64,000 nucleotides of DNA from Megaleporinus macrocephalus (GCA_021613375.1 CM038727.1:5142064-5206063), one strand, 5' to 3'; counted from the first letter of the stretch, positions 23,330-36,032 are shown. Notes: generated by a model from the sequence alone, not told the origin. A program made the numbers and translations.

Positions 23330-23536
23330 GAATCAAACTCAAATCATAACACAGGATCTTGTCTTTCATCTGCAAACACAAATGTGGTACCAACTTTCCA
23401 AACGGCCTCTCCTACATGTTCTTTAAAATCCCCCACTCGCAGTTAGCTGGAACTCCGCTGGCAGATGGTTTTGGAAAGTTGAGACCACATTTGTGGTGGA
23501 GATGAAAGAGAGAATCTGTGTTATGATTTGAATTTG
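23330..23536. repeat. foldback inverted repeat, about 70-bp arms
   Basis: The left arm 23330-23402 (AAATCATAACACAG, TCTTTCATCTGC, ACAAATGTGGTACCAACTTT) and right arm 23468-23536 (AAAGTTGAGACCACATTTGT, GAGATGAAAGAGAG, CTGTGTTATGATTTGAATTT) are inverted copies separated by about 65 bases. It may be a small MITE of a different family. Confidence 0.8.
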
Positions 23537-23798
23537 ACATCAAGTTTCAACTTTTCAAACTTGTGGAGAAATAAGGGCTCGACTAAAAACACCAGACAAA
23601 ACATCTGTGGTGCCTGAAGTTTCATACGCTGTTTTTTTCCAGTTTTCAGTGCAAATTTATTCATACCCAGTATGTTCAGCTCCGGCTTCTTCCCAGACAC
23701 ACAAATCCATTCCATACATCACACCCAGAGCCATGAGGGTCCCTAAGACTTAGTTTAAAACTCTCATGCTTGCTAAATACTGTAAGTACTGCTATAAA

Positions 23799-23924
<126 letters not shown>

Positions 23925-23951
23925 ATATATACAGTAAGATCGGGGTACGAT

Positions 23952-25537
23952 TCCTAACACTACCTTCATCTACCTGTGTACAGGTAAACTGTAACACTAC
24001 CTTCACCTACCTGTGTACAGGTAAACTGTCTAACACTACCTTCACCTACCTGTGTACAGGTAAACTGTCTAACACTACCTTCACCTACCTGTGTACAGGT
24101 AAACTGTAACACTACCTTCACCTACCTGTGTACAGGTAAACTGTAACACTACCTTCACCTACCTGTGTACAGATAAACTGTAACACTACCTTCACCTACC
24201 TGTGTACAGGTAAACTGTCTAACACTACCTTCACCTACCTGTGTACAGGTAAACTGTAACACTACCTTCACCTACCTGTGTACAGGTAAACTGTAACACT
24301 ACCTTCACCTACCTGTATACAGATAAACTGTCTAACACTACCTTCACCTACCTGTGTACAGGTAAACTGTAACACAACCTTCACCTACATGTGTACAGGT
24401 AAACTGTAACACTACCTTCACCTACCTGTGTACAGGTAAACTGTAACACTACCTTCACCTACCTGTATACAGATAAACTGTCTAACACTACCTTCACCTA
24501 CCTGTGTACAGGTAAACTGTAACACTACCTTCACCTACATGTGTACAGGTAAACTGTAACACTACCTTCACCTACCTGTGTACAGGTAAACTGTAACACT
24601 ACCTTCACCTACCTGTGTACAGGTAAACTGTAACACTACCTTCACCTACATGTGTACAGGTAAACTGTAACACTACCTTCACCTACCTGTGTACAGGTAA
24701 ACTGTCTAACACTACCTTCACCTACCTGTGTACAGGTAAACTGTCTAACACTACCTTCACCTACCTGTGTACAGGTAAACTGTAACACTACCTTCACCTA
24801 CCTGTGTACAGGTAAACTGTAACACTACCTTCACCTACCTGTGTACAGATAAACTGTAACACTACCTTCACCTACCTGTGTACAGGTAAACTGTCTAACA
24901 CTACCTTCACCTACCTGTGTACAGGTAAACTGTAACACTACCTTCACCTACCTGTGTACAGGTAAACTGTAACACTACCTTCACCTACCTGTATACAGAT
25001 AAACTGTCTAACACTACCTTCACCTACCTGTGTACAGGTAAACTGTAACACAACCTTCACCTACATGTGTACAGGTAAACTGTAACACTACCTTCACCTA
25101 CCTGTGTACAGGTAAACTGTAACACTACCTTCACCTACCTGTATACAGATAAACTGTCTAACACTACCTTCACCTACCTGTGTACAGGTAAACTGTAACA
25201 CTACCTTCACCTACCTGTATACAGATAAACTGTCTAACACTACCTTCACCTACCTGTGTACAGGTAAACTGTAACACTACCTTCACCTACCTGTATACAG
25301 ATAAACTGTCTAACACTACCTTCACCTACCTGTGTACAGGTAAACTGTAACACTACCTTCACCTACATGTGTACAGGTAAACTGTAACACTACCTTCACC
25401 TACCTGTGTACAGGTAAACTGTAACACTACCTTCACCTACCTGTGTACAGGTAAACTGTAACACTACCTTCACCTACATGTGTACAGGTAAACTGTAACA
25501 CTACCTTCACCTACCTGTGTACAGGTAAACTGTAACA
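23952..25537. repeat. 37/39-bp minisatellite, about 42 units, with 676-bp higher-order period
   Basis: The unit reads AACACTACCTTCACCTACCT then GTGTACAGGTAAACTGT (37 bases), or 39 when CT is added. Unit variants (GTATACAGAT, ACATGTGTACAGG, AACACAACC) recur in the same order 676 bases apart (24027/24703, 24165/24841, 24371/25047). The preceding GGGTACGATTCCTAACAC and the unit itself resemble a segment of a fish tRNA-derived SINE, the likely seed. Each unit has the inverted pair TACCTG...CAGGTA. Confidence 0.95.
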
Positions 25538-25599
25538 AACTAAAAAGTATCAAACTCATTAAGCTCACTGACTACATTAGTGTGAAACTGAGTTCTGAG

Positions 25600-26130
25600 A
25601 GAATCTCTGTATTAACGATAGAGGAAAGGAGGAGTACTGAGTTCTCTCCTCCTGCTCACCACCTGCACACACGGCTTTTGTTCTTTTTTGTTCTGATCCG
25701 CACGCCGACGGAACCGCAGCCTGATAAATCATTCAAAGGAAAACATGCCCCCGAACCACTCCCTCCACTGGCTGCTAATTAGAAAGGCAGAGCGGATCGG
25801 TGGGGAACCGGGCAGGGTTTTCTTCTTTGAGAGACATATTTCACACCCTCGGCCCCAGGGCGCTCCATTTAGCTTCCTGTCAGCCTATAGTGTACGAGCA
25901 TTCCGAGTGGGACGGACCAAAGCAGTGGGAGACGGGGGGAGTGTTTCGCTTCTGCTCTGTCGCTGGAGCCCCATCCCTCACTGTGAACTTCACATGCACT
26001 CTGTTCACCAACTGTGAGTAAACATATCATAATACAATACAGTTCACACACCGCACACTCCTGACTCTGGCTACTAAATACAGCATCGGAGCACTCCGGC
26101 AGCTCTGCCTCTCCGGAAGATCACACTGAG
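25600..26130. other. candidate conserved non-coding island
   Basis: Complex sequence with CpG words (CCGCACGCCGACGGAACCGC) and ACTGGCTGCTAATTAGAAAGG near 25766. Frames 25745-26017, 25800-26021 and 25869-26051 overlap in conflicting phases and strands, arguing against coding. Confidence 0.3.
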
Positions 26131-26225
26131 AGAGTGAGAGAGAGAGAGAAATAACCAGAGAGGTAGAGTTCTGAATTTTTAGAAAAAAATGGTCATTTCA
26201 TTTTTAGTAAAGGTGATGGTTCTGT

Positions 26226-26440
26226 CTATCTATCAATCTATCTATAACTATCGATCTATATATATTTCTATAACTATCTACCTATCTATATATCTATAAC
26301 TATCTATCTATCTATAACTATCTATCTATATATCTATAACTATCTATCTATATATCTATACCTATATATCTGTAACTATCTGTCTATCTATATATTTATA
26401 ACTGTGTATCTATCTATCTGTCTGTCTGTCTGTCTATATA
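26226..26440. repeat. CTAT/CTATAACTAT tetranucleotide-type repeat
   Basis: Interrupted CTATCTAT, ATAACTATCTAT and TCTGTCTGTCTGTC runs. Confidence 0.92.
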
Positions 26441-26865
26441 GATCAATATATATATATATATATAAAAGTATATGTAATGCATATATATTAATATATTAGT
26501 ATTATATAATGCATACATATATATGTACCTATTGCATATATATATATACTTCTCAATTAAAGTATATATACATATAATTATGTACTAATATACAAGTATA
26601 TATAATGCATATAAAAATGTATAAATATACTTAATGCACATATAAATATAGAAATATATATAATGCATACATAAATACAGAAGTATATATAATTTATATA
26701 TAAATACAGAAGTATATATAATTTATATATAAATATAGAAGTATATATAATGCATACATAAATACACAAGTATATATAATTTATATATAAATATAGAAGT
26801 ATATATAATGCATATATAAATATAGAAGTATATATAATGCATACATAAATATAGTAGTATATACA
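26441..26865. repeat. AT-rich minisatellite, about 30-bp period
   Basis: Units such as AATATAGAAGTATATATAAT followed by GCATACATAA or TTATATATAA recur, most clearly between 26640 and 26860. Confidence 0.85.
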
Positions 26866-27229
26866 CTTATCACTGAAATTTCATATATAACTATATTGCA
26901 TAGCTAAAAGCAATAATAACTGCTATCGTGAAGTCTTTATATTTGCTCATGTTTCTTTAGAACACAGTCAGTAAGAATCTCAGTAAGTCTGTTTGAGAAT
27001 TCTTAACGACTTCACATAGTTCGAGGCAAGTGTCGAATGATTTAGTCATGCGGTTTGCACAATTCTAATTGGTCTACATAAGCTTCCATTACTCGTGAGC
27101 TTCATGAGCCTTCGAGCTCCAGCGCGAAACCAAACAGACAAACTTCAGGCATGTCTCTGCTGATCTGTGTATCTGAAGTACTGGGAGAAGTGCCTCAGCT
27201 GGACTTCGTCAGTGAATTATTTCTTTAAT
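26866..27229. other. no feature recognised
   Basis: Complex sequence, moderately AT-rich, without repeat or coding signal. Confidence 0.4.
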
Positions 27230-27535
27230 CTGGACTGAAAAGATGCCATCGCCGAGCTCGGAAATGCTAAGCGACTCTTTGTCTGTAGGGCTGGAATGAT
27301 CTCCCACAATCTTCTCCTCTCCTCCTGCCTTATTGAGGCGCTGCTTCATTTGCTTGCATCTGCTGTCGTCGGCAAACGGCATGGAGAAATTAATTAATAA
27401 ATCAATGGGAACGCGCGGGGCCCATCGCTATGAAGTGGACCAAATACATCCTTTGGCATGCACAGCGACCGTCTGGCATTTGCATTTCCCACAATTCAAT
27501 TATCACGCTTGTCGACCGGCTGGCACGGTTCACAG
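27230..27535. other. candidate conserved non-coding island with HOX-PBX and POU-like motifs
   Basis: GC-balanced complex sequence containing AATTAATTAATAAATCAATG, in which ATAAATCA (27397-27404) is the reverse complement of the HOX-PBX consensus TGATTTAT, and ATTTGCAT (27478-27485), the reverse complement of the POU octamer ATGCAAAT. A 153-aa frame (27333-27794) passes through it but runs straight into tandem repeat, so it is not a credible exon. Confidence 0.4.
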
Positions 27536-27538
27536 GCA

Positions 27539-27553
27539 CCCCCCCCCCCCCCC
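27539..27553. repeat. homopolymer C tract
   Basis: Fifteen consecutive cytosines between the candidate island and the tandem array. Confidence 0.95.
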
Positions 27554-27584
27554 GCCTGCCACCCCTGCCGAAAACCACCCCCTC

Positions 27585-30190
27585 CCTGACTGTGACTGTG
27601 CAGCCCTACTTGAATTCCTTTGCAGCCAAGAAGTGCCAATACCTTCACGCATCTTCACCAGTCCAACCAGACACACCGGACCCCCCGTGCATCTAAAATA
27701 TACCCTCTTTACTGTGGTTCCCAAACACTTCTACGTTTCAATAAAACCCTCACAGCTGGTGGTGGAAAATCTAGGAGGGAAGAAATTTCACTGACTTGTT
27801 GTTATGGTGGATCCTATTACAGCAGCAGCTCTTTAGAACAACTCATTCTTTCACTACTATGTTTAAAGGCAGGCTGCAAGGTTAGCTGTTTGATTATATA
27901 CACCTGTAACAATGGGACTAAATGAAACACCTGAATTCAATGGTTAAGAGGTGTGTCCCAATATTTTTGTCTACAGGCTAGAAGCTACAGTTTGTTATAT
28001 AGATCCTATTTTGTTCTATATAAAGAAATGCTATATAGCTCAATCCCGACTGTGACTGTGCAGCCCTACTTGAATTCCTCTGCAGCCAATAAGTGCCAAT
28101 ACCTTTAACCATCTTCACTTTCTTCACCAGTCCAACCGGACACACCGGACCCCCTTGTATCTAAAATGTGCCTCTTTCTCTTTACTGGGGTTCCAAACAC
28201 GTCTACGTTTCAATAAAACCCTCACAGCTGGTGGTGGAAAGTCTAGGAGGGGAAAACATTTCACAAACTGACTTAGTGGCAATGGCGGCGCCTCAGTGAG
28301 CTCCTTAGAATAAACCATTCCTTCACTACTGTGTATAAAGGCAGACTGCATGGTTAGCTGCCTGATTATATACACCTGTAATAATGGGACTGAATTAAAC
28401 ACCCGGATTCAATGGAGGTGTGTCCCAATACTTTTGTCTACAGGCTAGAGGCTACAGTTGGTTATATAGATCCTATTTTGTTCTATATAAATAAATGAGA
28501 ATTCCCCTGCAGCCAAGAAGTGCCGAGTGGCAACACCTTCAATCATCTTCACTTTCTTCCCCAGTCTAACCGGACACACCGGACCCCCGTGTACCTAAAA
28601 TGTGCCTCTCTACTTCTACTGTGGTTCCCAAACACTTCTACGTTTCAATAATATCCTCACAGCTGGTGGTGGAAAATCTAGGAGGGAAGAAATTTCACTG
28701 ACTTGTTGTTATGGTGGATCCTATTACAGCAGCAGCTCTTTAGAACAAGTCACTCTTTCACTACTGTCTATAAAGGCAGACTGCAAGGTTAGCTGCTTGA
28801 TTATATACACCTGTAACAATGAAACTGAATGAACACCTGAATTCAATGCTTAAGAGGTGTGTCCCAATACTTTTGTCTACAGGCTAGAGGCTACAGTTGG
28901 TTATATAGATCCTATTTTGTTCTATATAAAGAAATGAGAATTCGTCTGCAGCCAAGAAGTGCCGAGTACCAATACCTTCAACCATCTTCACTTTCTTCAC
29001 CAGTCCAACCGGACACACCGGACCCCCATGTATCTTAAATGTGCCTCTTTCTCTTTACTGTGGTTCCCACACACTTCTACGTTTCAATAAAACCCTCACA
29101 GCTGGTGGTGGAAAATCTAGGAGGGGAAAAAATTTCACAAACTGACTTGGTGGCAATGGTGGCGCCTCAGTGAGCTCTTTAGAATAAACCATTCCTTCAC
29201 TACTGTGTATAAAGGCAGACTGCATGGTTAGCTGCCTGATTATATACACCTGTAATAATGGGACTGAATTAAACACCCGGATTCAATGGAGGTGTGTCCC
29301 AATACTTTTGTCTACAGGCTACGGTTTGTTATATAGATCCTATTTTGTTCTATATAAAGAAATGCTAGCTTAATGCCGACTGCAACTCAGACCTGTGCAG
29401 CCTAACTTGAATTCCTCTGCAGCCAAGAAGCACCGATACCTTCAGCCATCTTCACCTTCTTCCCCAGTCCAACCGGACACGCCGGACCCCCATGTATCTA
29501 AAATGTGCCTCTTTCTCTTCTACGTTTCAATAAAACCCTCACAGCTGGTGGTGGAAAATCTAGGAGGGAAGAAATTTCACTGACTTGTTGTTATGGTGGA
29601 TCCTATTACAGCAGCAGCTCTTTAGAACAAGTCATTCTTTCAGACTGCAAGGTTAGCTGCTTGATTATATACACCCGGATTCAATGGTCAAGAGGTGTGT
29701 CCCAATACTTTTGTCTATATTAGGCATCTTTAAATACTCATAAGACAATCGCAATACAATGAGTAACTGATTACTACAAGAGTGAAAGAGGCTACAGTTT
29801 ATTATATAGATCCTATTTTGTTCTATATAAAGAAATGCTATATAGCTGAATGCTGACTGTTCACTTTCTTCCCCAGTCCAACCGGACACACCGGACCCCC
29901 ATGTGCCTCTTTCTCTTTACTGTGGTTCCCAAATACTTCTGCGTTTCAATAAAACCCTCACAGCTGGTGGTGGAAATCCTAGGAGGGAAGAAATTTCACA
30001 AACTGACTTAGTGGCAATGGTGGCGCCTCAGTGAGCTCTTTAGAATAAACCATTCCTTCACTGCTGTGTATAAAGGCAGACTGCATGGTTAGCTGCCTGG
30101 TTATATACACCTGTAATAATGGGACTGAATAAAACACCTGAATTTTATGCTTAAGAGGGGTGTCCCAATACTTGTGTCTATATAGTGCAT
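27585..30190. repeat. alternating A-B tandem array, six units of about 0.43-0.47 kb
   Basis: Units share GAATTCCTCTGCAGCCAAGA, CCAACCGGACACACCGGAC, CCCTCACAGCTGGTGGTGGA and GGTGTGTCCCAATACTTTTG. Units 1, 3 and 5 continue with CACTGACTTGTTGTTATGG; units 2, 4 and 6 with CACAAACTGACTTAGTGGC and GGCGCCTCAGTGAGCTC. The dimer period is 887 bases (27614 to 28501) and 910 bases (28501 to 29411). TGTCCCAATACTTTTGTCTA resembles a Tc1-type terminal sequence, so a transposon end was probably part of the amplified segment. Confidence 0.92.
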
Positions 30191-30214
30191 CTTTAAATAC
30201 TCAAAAGGCTATTG

Positions 30215-30305
30215 CTAAAAATTAGAGGTGTGCCATATCGTATCATACACAATAATATTGCCAACGATATTATACCCTGAAATATCGTACCATATCACCC
30301 ACCAC
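30215..30305 (+). mobile_element. hAT-like terminal fragment
   Basis: TTAGAGGTGTGCCATATCGT followed by CGATATTATACCCTGAAATA and CGTACCATATCACCC resembles a degenerate hAT-type end. Only one end is recognisable. Confidence 0.4.
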
Positions 30306-30714
30306 TAATTATCACATCAGATACTACTTTTACTGTTTTTAGAAAAAGATAAATTCACACTTTTCTCATTTCCCATTATATATCTACTAGAGACAGATTT
30401 GATCTCCAGTATCATTCACTTTACTTCAGTCCTGGATATGTGGAGAAATTTGGAGTGCGTTATTTAGTATCGTGACATTCTGGATCATTGACTTCTGTTC
30501 CAATCTGACGAAAATTGTTGTATTTTTTAATATCTCCGTTAAGGTAGTGCCATAAAATATTAATGTTATGATTGATTGGTCAGGGTATATGGGATGGCCA
30601 ATGAGCAGCTGTGGACACACTGAAATCCTTCCTAAGACTTTAACACTAGACAGGACATCCCACCTGAGACTTTCACATTACATCATCAGATGACCTGTTT
30701 CTACGGTGGGTCTG
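30306..30714. other. no feature recognised
   Basis: AT-rich complex sequence without repeat or coding signal. Confidence 0.4.
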
Positions 30715-30985
30715 CTGTTGTTTGGCCGCCCCCTCCGTACGGACAGCCTCATTACAGTCAAACATGAAGCTGATCTTCTCCGCGGCTGTGTGGAAAACAG
30801 GGAGGACCATAATGCCTTCTATAAAAAAAGTCATTAAGAAAAGCAGTAAATCAAACTGCAGCTCTGGAGACCGCTGGCTGTCCGCCTTCGTTTGCTGTTC
30901 AAAGTTATTTCAATCCAAACGGCTGAATAATGCAGCGTTCCAGTCCAGACTGGAGTCAAACTTCACCGTGATTCAGGCTTAATGA
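30715..30985. other. candidate conserved non-coding island
   Basis: Complex sequence with an open frame at 30722-30982 (86 aa, lysine/serine-rich, no domain recognised). CAAACGGCTGAATAATGCAG and AGTCATTAAGAAAAGC give it the look of an enhancer-type block. A short exon cannot be excluded, but splice signals and homology are not evident. Confidence 0.25.
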
Positions 30986-31076
30986 CTGACTTTCTGACTG
31001 ACGGGCACTTGTTTGTCCATTGTCTCTTCTGACAGCAGCTTATTTATTTGTATTTATTTATTTATTTATTGTGATT

Positions 31077-31142
<66 letters not shown>

Positions 31143-31166
31143 CATACAGATAAATAGCCATAGATT

Positions 31167-31215
<49 letters not shown>

Positions 31216-31221
31216 ATAGCC

Positions 31222-31277
<56 letters not shown>

Positions 31278-31279
31278 CC

Positions 31280-31340
<61 letters not shown>

Positions 31341-31379
31341 CATACAGATAAATAGCCATAGATAGATAGACAGATAGAC

Positions 31380-31437
<58 letters not shown>

Positions 31438-31439
31438 CC

Positions 31440-31498
<59 letters not shown>

Positions 31499-31513
31499 TA
31501 CAGATAAATAGCC

Positions 31514-31548
<35 letters not shown>

Positions 31549-31549
31549 C

Positions 31550-31582
<33 letters not shown>

Positions 31583-31599
31583 CATACAAATAAATAGCC

Positions 31600-31655
<56 letters not shown>
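31077..31655. repeat. (GATA)n array with regular interruptions
   Basis: About 580 bases of GATA, interrupted about seven times by AAATAGCCATAGATA or close variants, often preceded by GACATACAGAT, at spacings near 62-96 bases. All three minus-strand frames are open (S-I-Y-L repeats) solely because of the repeat. Confidence 0.97.
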
Positions 31656-31656
<1 letters not shown>

Positions 31657-31997
31657 AGAATAAAGAACTCCAATAGTCAAAAAAAAATATATATTATTTT
31701 TTTATTTTATTTTTTTTATTTTATTTTTGGGGGTAACTCCCCTCAATCGTTCTCTCTAGCTTAGTCGTGGCCGGTTCTCACGACTAAATTACTAATCAGG
31801 TCTCCTGCTGTTACACCATACAACCCCAGCCTGAGACTCTGAAACGGCAACAGCTCAACACGCTTGGAGGAGAACACTAACTGTCCATACCGTTACTGAT
31901 AGCCACACTGGCCGGCAGAGATTGCACTCAAGTCATATTGACCATGGTTGGGATTCAACTCTGACACAGGCTCTACTGACGTCTCAAAAACCTAGTG
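31656..31997. other. no feature recognised
   Basis: Starts with an A/T homopolymer-rich stretch (about 31680-31730), then complex sequence. Confidence 0.4.
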
Positions 31998-32052
31998 AGC
32001 TCCTACATAGACAGCATTTTACGTCATAGCATGCGCTCCTGACATGAAGACT
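31998..32052. repeat. interspersed repeat fragment shared with 48529-48584
   Basis: CTACATAGACAGCATTTTAC and GTCATAGCATGCGCTCCTGA match CTACATGGGCAGCATATTAC and GTCATAGTATGCGCTCCTGA at the second site, in the same orientation. Confidence 0.7.
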
Positions 32053-32129
32053 TGTGAGTATTGCATTGTGGGTATTGTAGTGAATTTTCATTTTCACCTG
32101 AGGAACTTTCCTTTTTCTTACTGCCTCTG

Positions 32130-32330
32130 TAATCTATCTGCTTTAAACACTTCAGCCCGTCACCGATTCCAGTCCAGCTCCGGCTTCTGGAAAAGAGAAA
32201 GCCAAGCTCCGGCCCGGGAGCTCCGTACGGGAAAAGCTATCCTGGGTCGAGGCGAACGCGGCCCGGAGGCAGAAATTAAGAAAGGTAAACAGCCGTAATT
32301 AGTGTAATGCTGTTCTTCTCACAGCTCGCA
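32130..32330. other. candidate conserved non-coding island
   Basis: GC-rich complex sequence (CTCCGGCCCGGGAGCTCCG) ending in AGCCGTAATTAGTGTAATGC. An open frame (32044-32298) is followed by AAAGGTAAACAG, a possible splice donor, but no acceptor or domain supports an exon. Confidence 0.3.
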
Positions 32331-32615
32331 GCTGCGTCAGGTTCAACACACCTTCAAATCACAAGCCCTTCATTAGCGCTCTACAATTAGTACATACAGA
32401 GATGAAAGGAAAAAGCTGAAAGCAGCGATAGCTCGTTTTTAAGCCCCATGTTTAATAAGTGTAGCTCACTGCTGAGGTTCACAGCGAAGGTTTATCTTTA
32501 CACTCACCCATATTATAGAAAACGAAGAGTTCAGTACTCAGAACTGTACATACCGTGAACCTCAAACTCTTCTTCATATACAAATCCTGCTTCTACAGAA
32601 GAGGTACGATAAAAC

Positions 32616-33571
32616 TAGAGATGGACCGATCAGCGTTTTTGAGGCCAATTCCGATCGCCGATCACCTTTCAGAGCGATTGGCCGATAGCTGATACCGATT
32701 GAGGGCGGGGCTATATACCACAGCAGGGCTACATGTAGTTATTAGCGCAAGCAAGTCATGAAACATGGTCTAAACTGTTTATTACCATTTTTAACGAGCC
32801 CATATGAAACAGCATCATATTTTTAACTAAATTAACAAAGTAAATAAACAAAGTAAATCAAACAAGTATCACCAAATACTACAATCATTACATTTAGACC
32901 CTTAATTTAAAACTAAAAAAGATAATTAAATAAATACAGTAAAAACTGCAGTCATTAAATGCAGACTCTGTTATTTTAAACTAAATCTGTAATCATTAAA
33001 TGTAGATCTTGAATTTCTGCTGCTGTTCTGTTTGTACCGGTCAGATCTGGTCTGTAGGTGTTCTGGGTTGTTTGTTTTGTGTTAGCTGTGTGTTCTAGCT
33101 CTGCTGTTTACTGATACTCACTGTATTCAGCTGTGTGCAGTGCTGTATCAGATTAGTAGAGTTAAATATCTTTGGTTCCCACGAGACACACTGATTTTAC
33201 TAATTTTTAAAAAGTCCTGAATGAGTCTGAGTCACATACGGTAAACACTGCCAGACGGACGACATGTTTTCTATCAGCGTATGCTTTTCTCGCGAGGCCG
33301 CTGCTTTAGTCAGTCTGTGGAAAATCAAACGGTATGTATTTCCACCTAGTGGTTCCGATAGGAATTGCAGGGAGCTGGCCGGAGTGGGTTTCACGGAGGG
33401 CTCCTCTTCCTGGATGAAACTCTAGCTGGAAATACAGAAATTAGGCTCATTTGTTTAACGCCATCGATCTGCTCTCACGATCGGCTAAACAGGAGAAATA
33501 TCGGACGATCACATATTTTGATTAAAAAACGTCCGATACCGATACATAGCCGATCGATCTTTCCATCTCTA
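32616..33571. mobile_element. non-autonomous hAT-like DNA transposon, copy 2
   Basis: The ends TAGAGATGGACCGATCAGCG and, inverted, TAGAGATGGAAAGATCGATC define a 956-base element. The flanks GATAAAAC (32608-32615) and GAAAAAAC (33572-33579) match at 7 of 8 positions. The body aligns in reverse complement with 7423-8346 (shared AGCTGTGTGTTCTAGCTCTG-type and GTTTGTTTTGTGTTAGCTGT words). A minus-strand frame (33200-33394) is partly shared with copy 1 but has no transposase motif. Confidence 0.85.
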
Positions 33572-33599
33572 GAAAAAACAGGCCGAGCTCAAAATCCTA

Positions 33600-34490
33600 A
33601 ACTGTGACTCGTTAACATTTACCCCCCCAACATTTACATACAACCACAACAACAACCAGAACGGTGGTGGAGAAATCCAGCGTTCCAGGCTGTGAAGGGA
33701 ACGTCACCACTTGTCATTCCTTCCCAACAAACAACTCAACTGTCAGAGCTCCATGTTCATCTTTAAACCAGCCTGAAGTTCCTCTTCTCCACATTCTTCA
33801 TCTAATGTTCCACCTCAAACACTGCAGCTCCTACAGACGCCTGAATGGAACCACAGCAGCGTTTAAGGTGGAACGGAGAATTCCCAAAACCAGCTCATCT
33901 TTAACAGAATCCTGAACAACTTTAACTCTGCAGTCTGTACGTTTCACTCCGGACAGTTTCTCCAACACTCGGACACCATAGAGCAGCTTCAGCTCAGCGT
34001 TCAACACTGAAGAGACTGAAGAGACGAGCAGCTCCAACTTTATTAGCACCACAACCTCCAACAGTGACTGGAAGTAGCAGCCATGCTGTGTGAGTGGATC
34101 ACTGTGTGCTGGTTGAAGCAGATCATCTTAAACTGAAAGTTTCACAGAGACACCTTTCATCTACTTTGTGTTTGATGTCCAGATGAAAGAGAGTAGCTGG
34201 TATAGGTATCCATAGATACCAGCAGCTCTGAGTAACTAGCACAGCTAACTAAATAGTATGAGGGCGGAGCTTATTTACATGGAGACTCATTTTATTTGGT
34301 CTGTTTGGGCTTCTTTCTGATTATCATGGGGGTCTCACTGTCAACCAGCCAATCGGAGCAGAGCTCATCTTATTATTCATGAGCTCGAGTATGCAAATGA
34401 GCTCATTTCTAACTATAACACTATAAACGTTCTTTAAACCACAACCAGATGTTTTACTCTGCTGCAGGAGTAATTCCATACGTCGTATGT
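33600..34490. other. complex sequence with an unassigned ORF
   Basis: The minus-strand frame 33831-34061 (76 aa, valine/leucine-rich) overlaps a plus-strand frame (33664-33915). I recognise no family. AGTATGCAAATGAGCTC near 34390 includes a POU octamer word. The stretch may contain an old transposon, but no ends were identified. Confidence 0.3.
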
Positions 34491-34504
34491 TATAGTTTCG
34501 ATTT

Positions 34505-34510
34505 TTTCAC

Positions 34511-34547
<37 letters not shown>

Positions 34548-34548
34548 A
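34505..34548. repeat. (ATT)n microsatellite
   Basis: About thirteen ATT trinucleotides. Confidence 0.95.
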
Positions 34549-34915
34549 AAATAGTATGAATAAGATCAACCTGGGCAGGTGTGTCCAGACTTTTGACAGG
34601 CAGTTGAAGTCCAGTACTGATAGTGTAGGTGTTCAGTGAACAGGTACATCACTGTTCTCCTATACACTCCCCCCCCCCAGCACTTCACATTAGCAGCACG
34701 ACGCCGGCGACAGTCGTTCCTGTCACGTTCCGCGTTCCTCACGTCTAACAGAAGACGACGCTGCGTCTGAAGCTGCGGACAAAGAACGCATGACTCACAC
34801 GTCCGATCCGGTGTATGATTAAAAAACAGGCAGACTTGATGGACAGCTCATTTATAGCCTGTGATAAAGTGAAGACGAGGTAAGAAATACGGCTTCCTGC
34901 TCACACGCTCCTCAA

Positions 34916-36032
<1,117 letters not shown>

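Noticed and set aside
23952..25537. Regular repeats resembling a CRISPR array
   Set aside because: Units abut directly with no unique spacers, there are no cas genes, and the context is vertebrate. The same applies to 40341-41457, 53083-54395 and 60172-61235.
27333..27794. 153-aa plus-strand open frame
   Set aside because: It crosses a candidate regulatory block, a C15 run and the first tandem unit without any domain; crossing these unrelated parts makes coding implausible.
31058..31680. Three overlapping minus-strand frames of 175-204 aa (S-I-Y-L repeats)
   Set aside because: A (GATA)n array is open in three frames; not coding.
33831..34061. 76-aa minus-strand frame, V/L-rich
   Set aside because: Composition looks protein-like, but I recognise no family and an overlapping opposite frame exists; kept only as a note in the regional entry.
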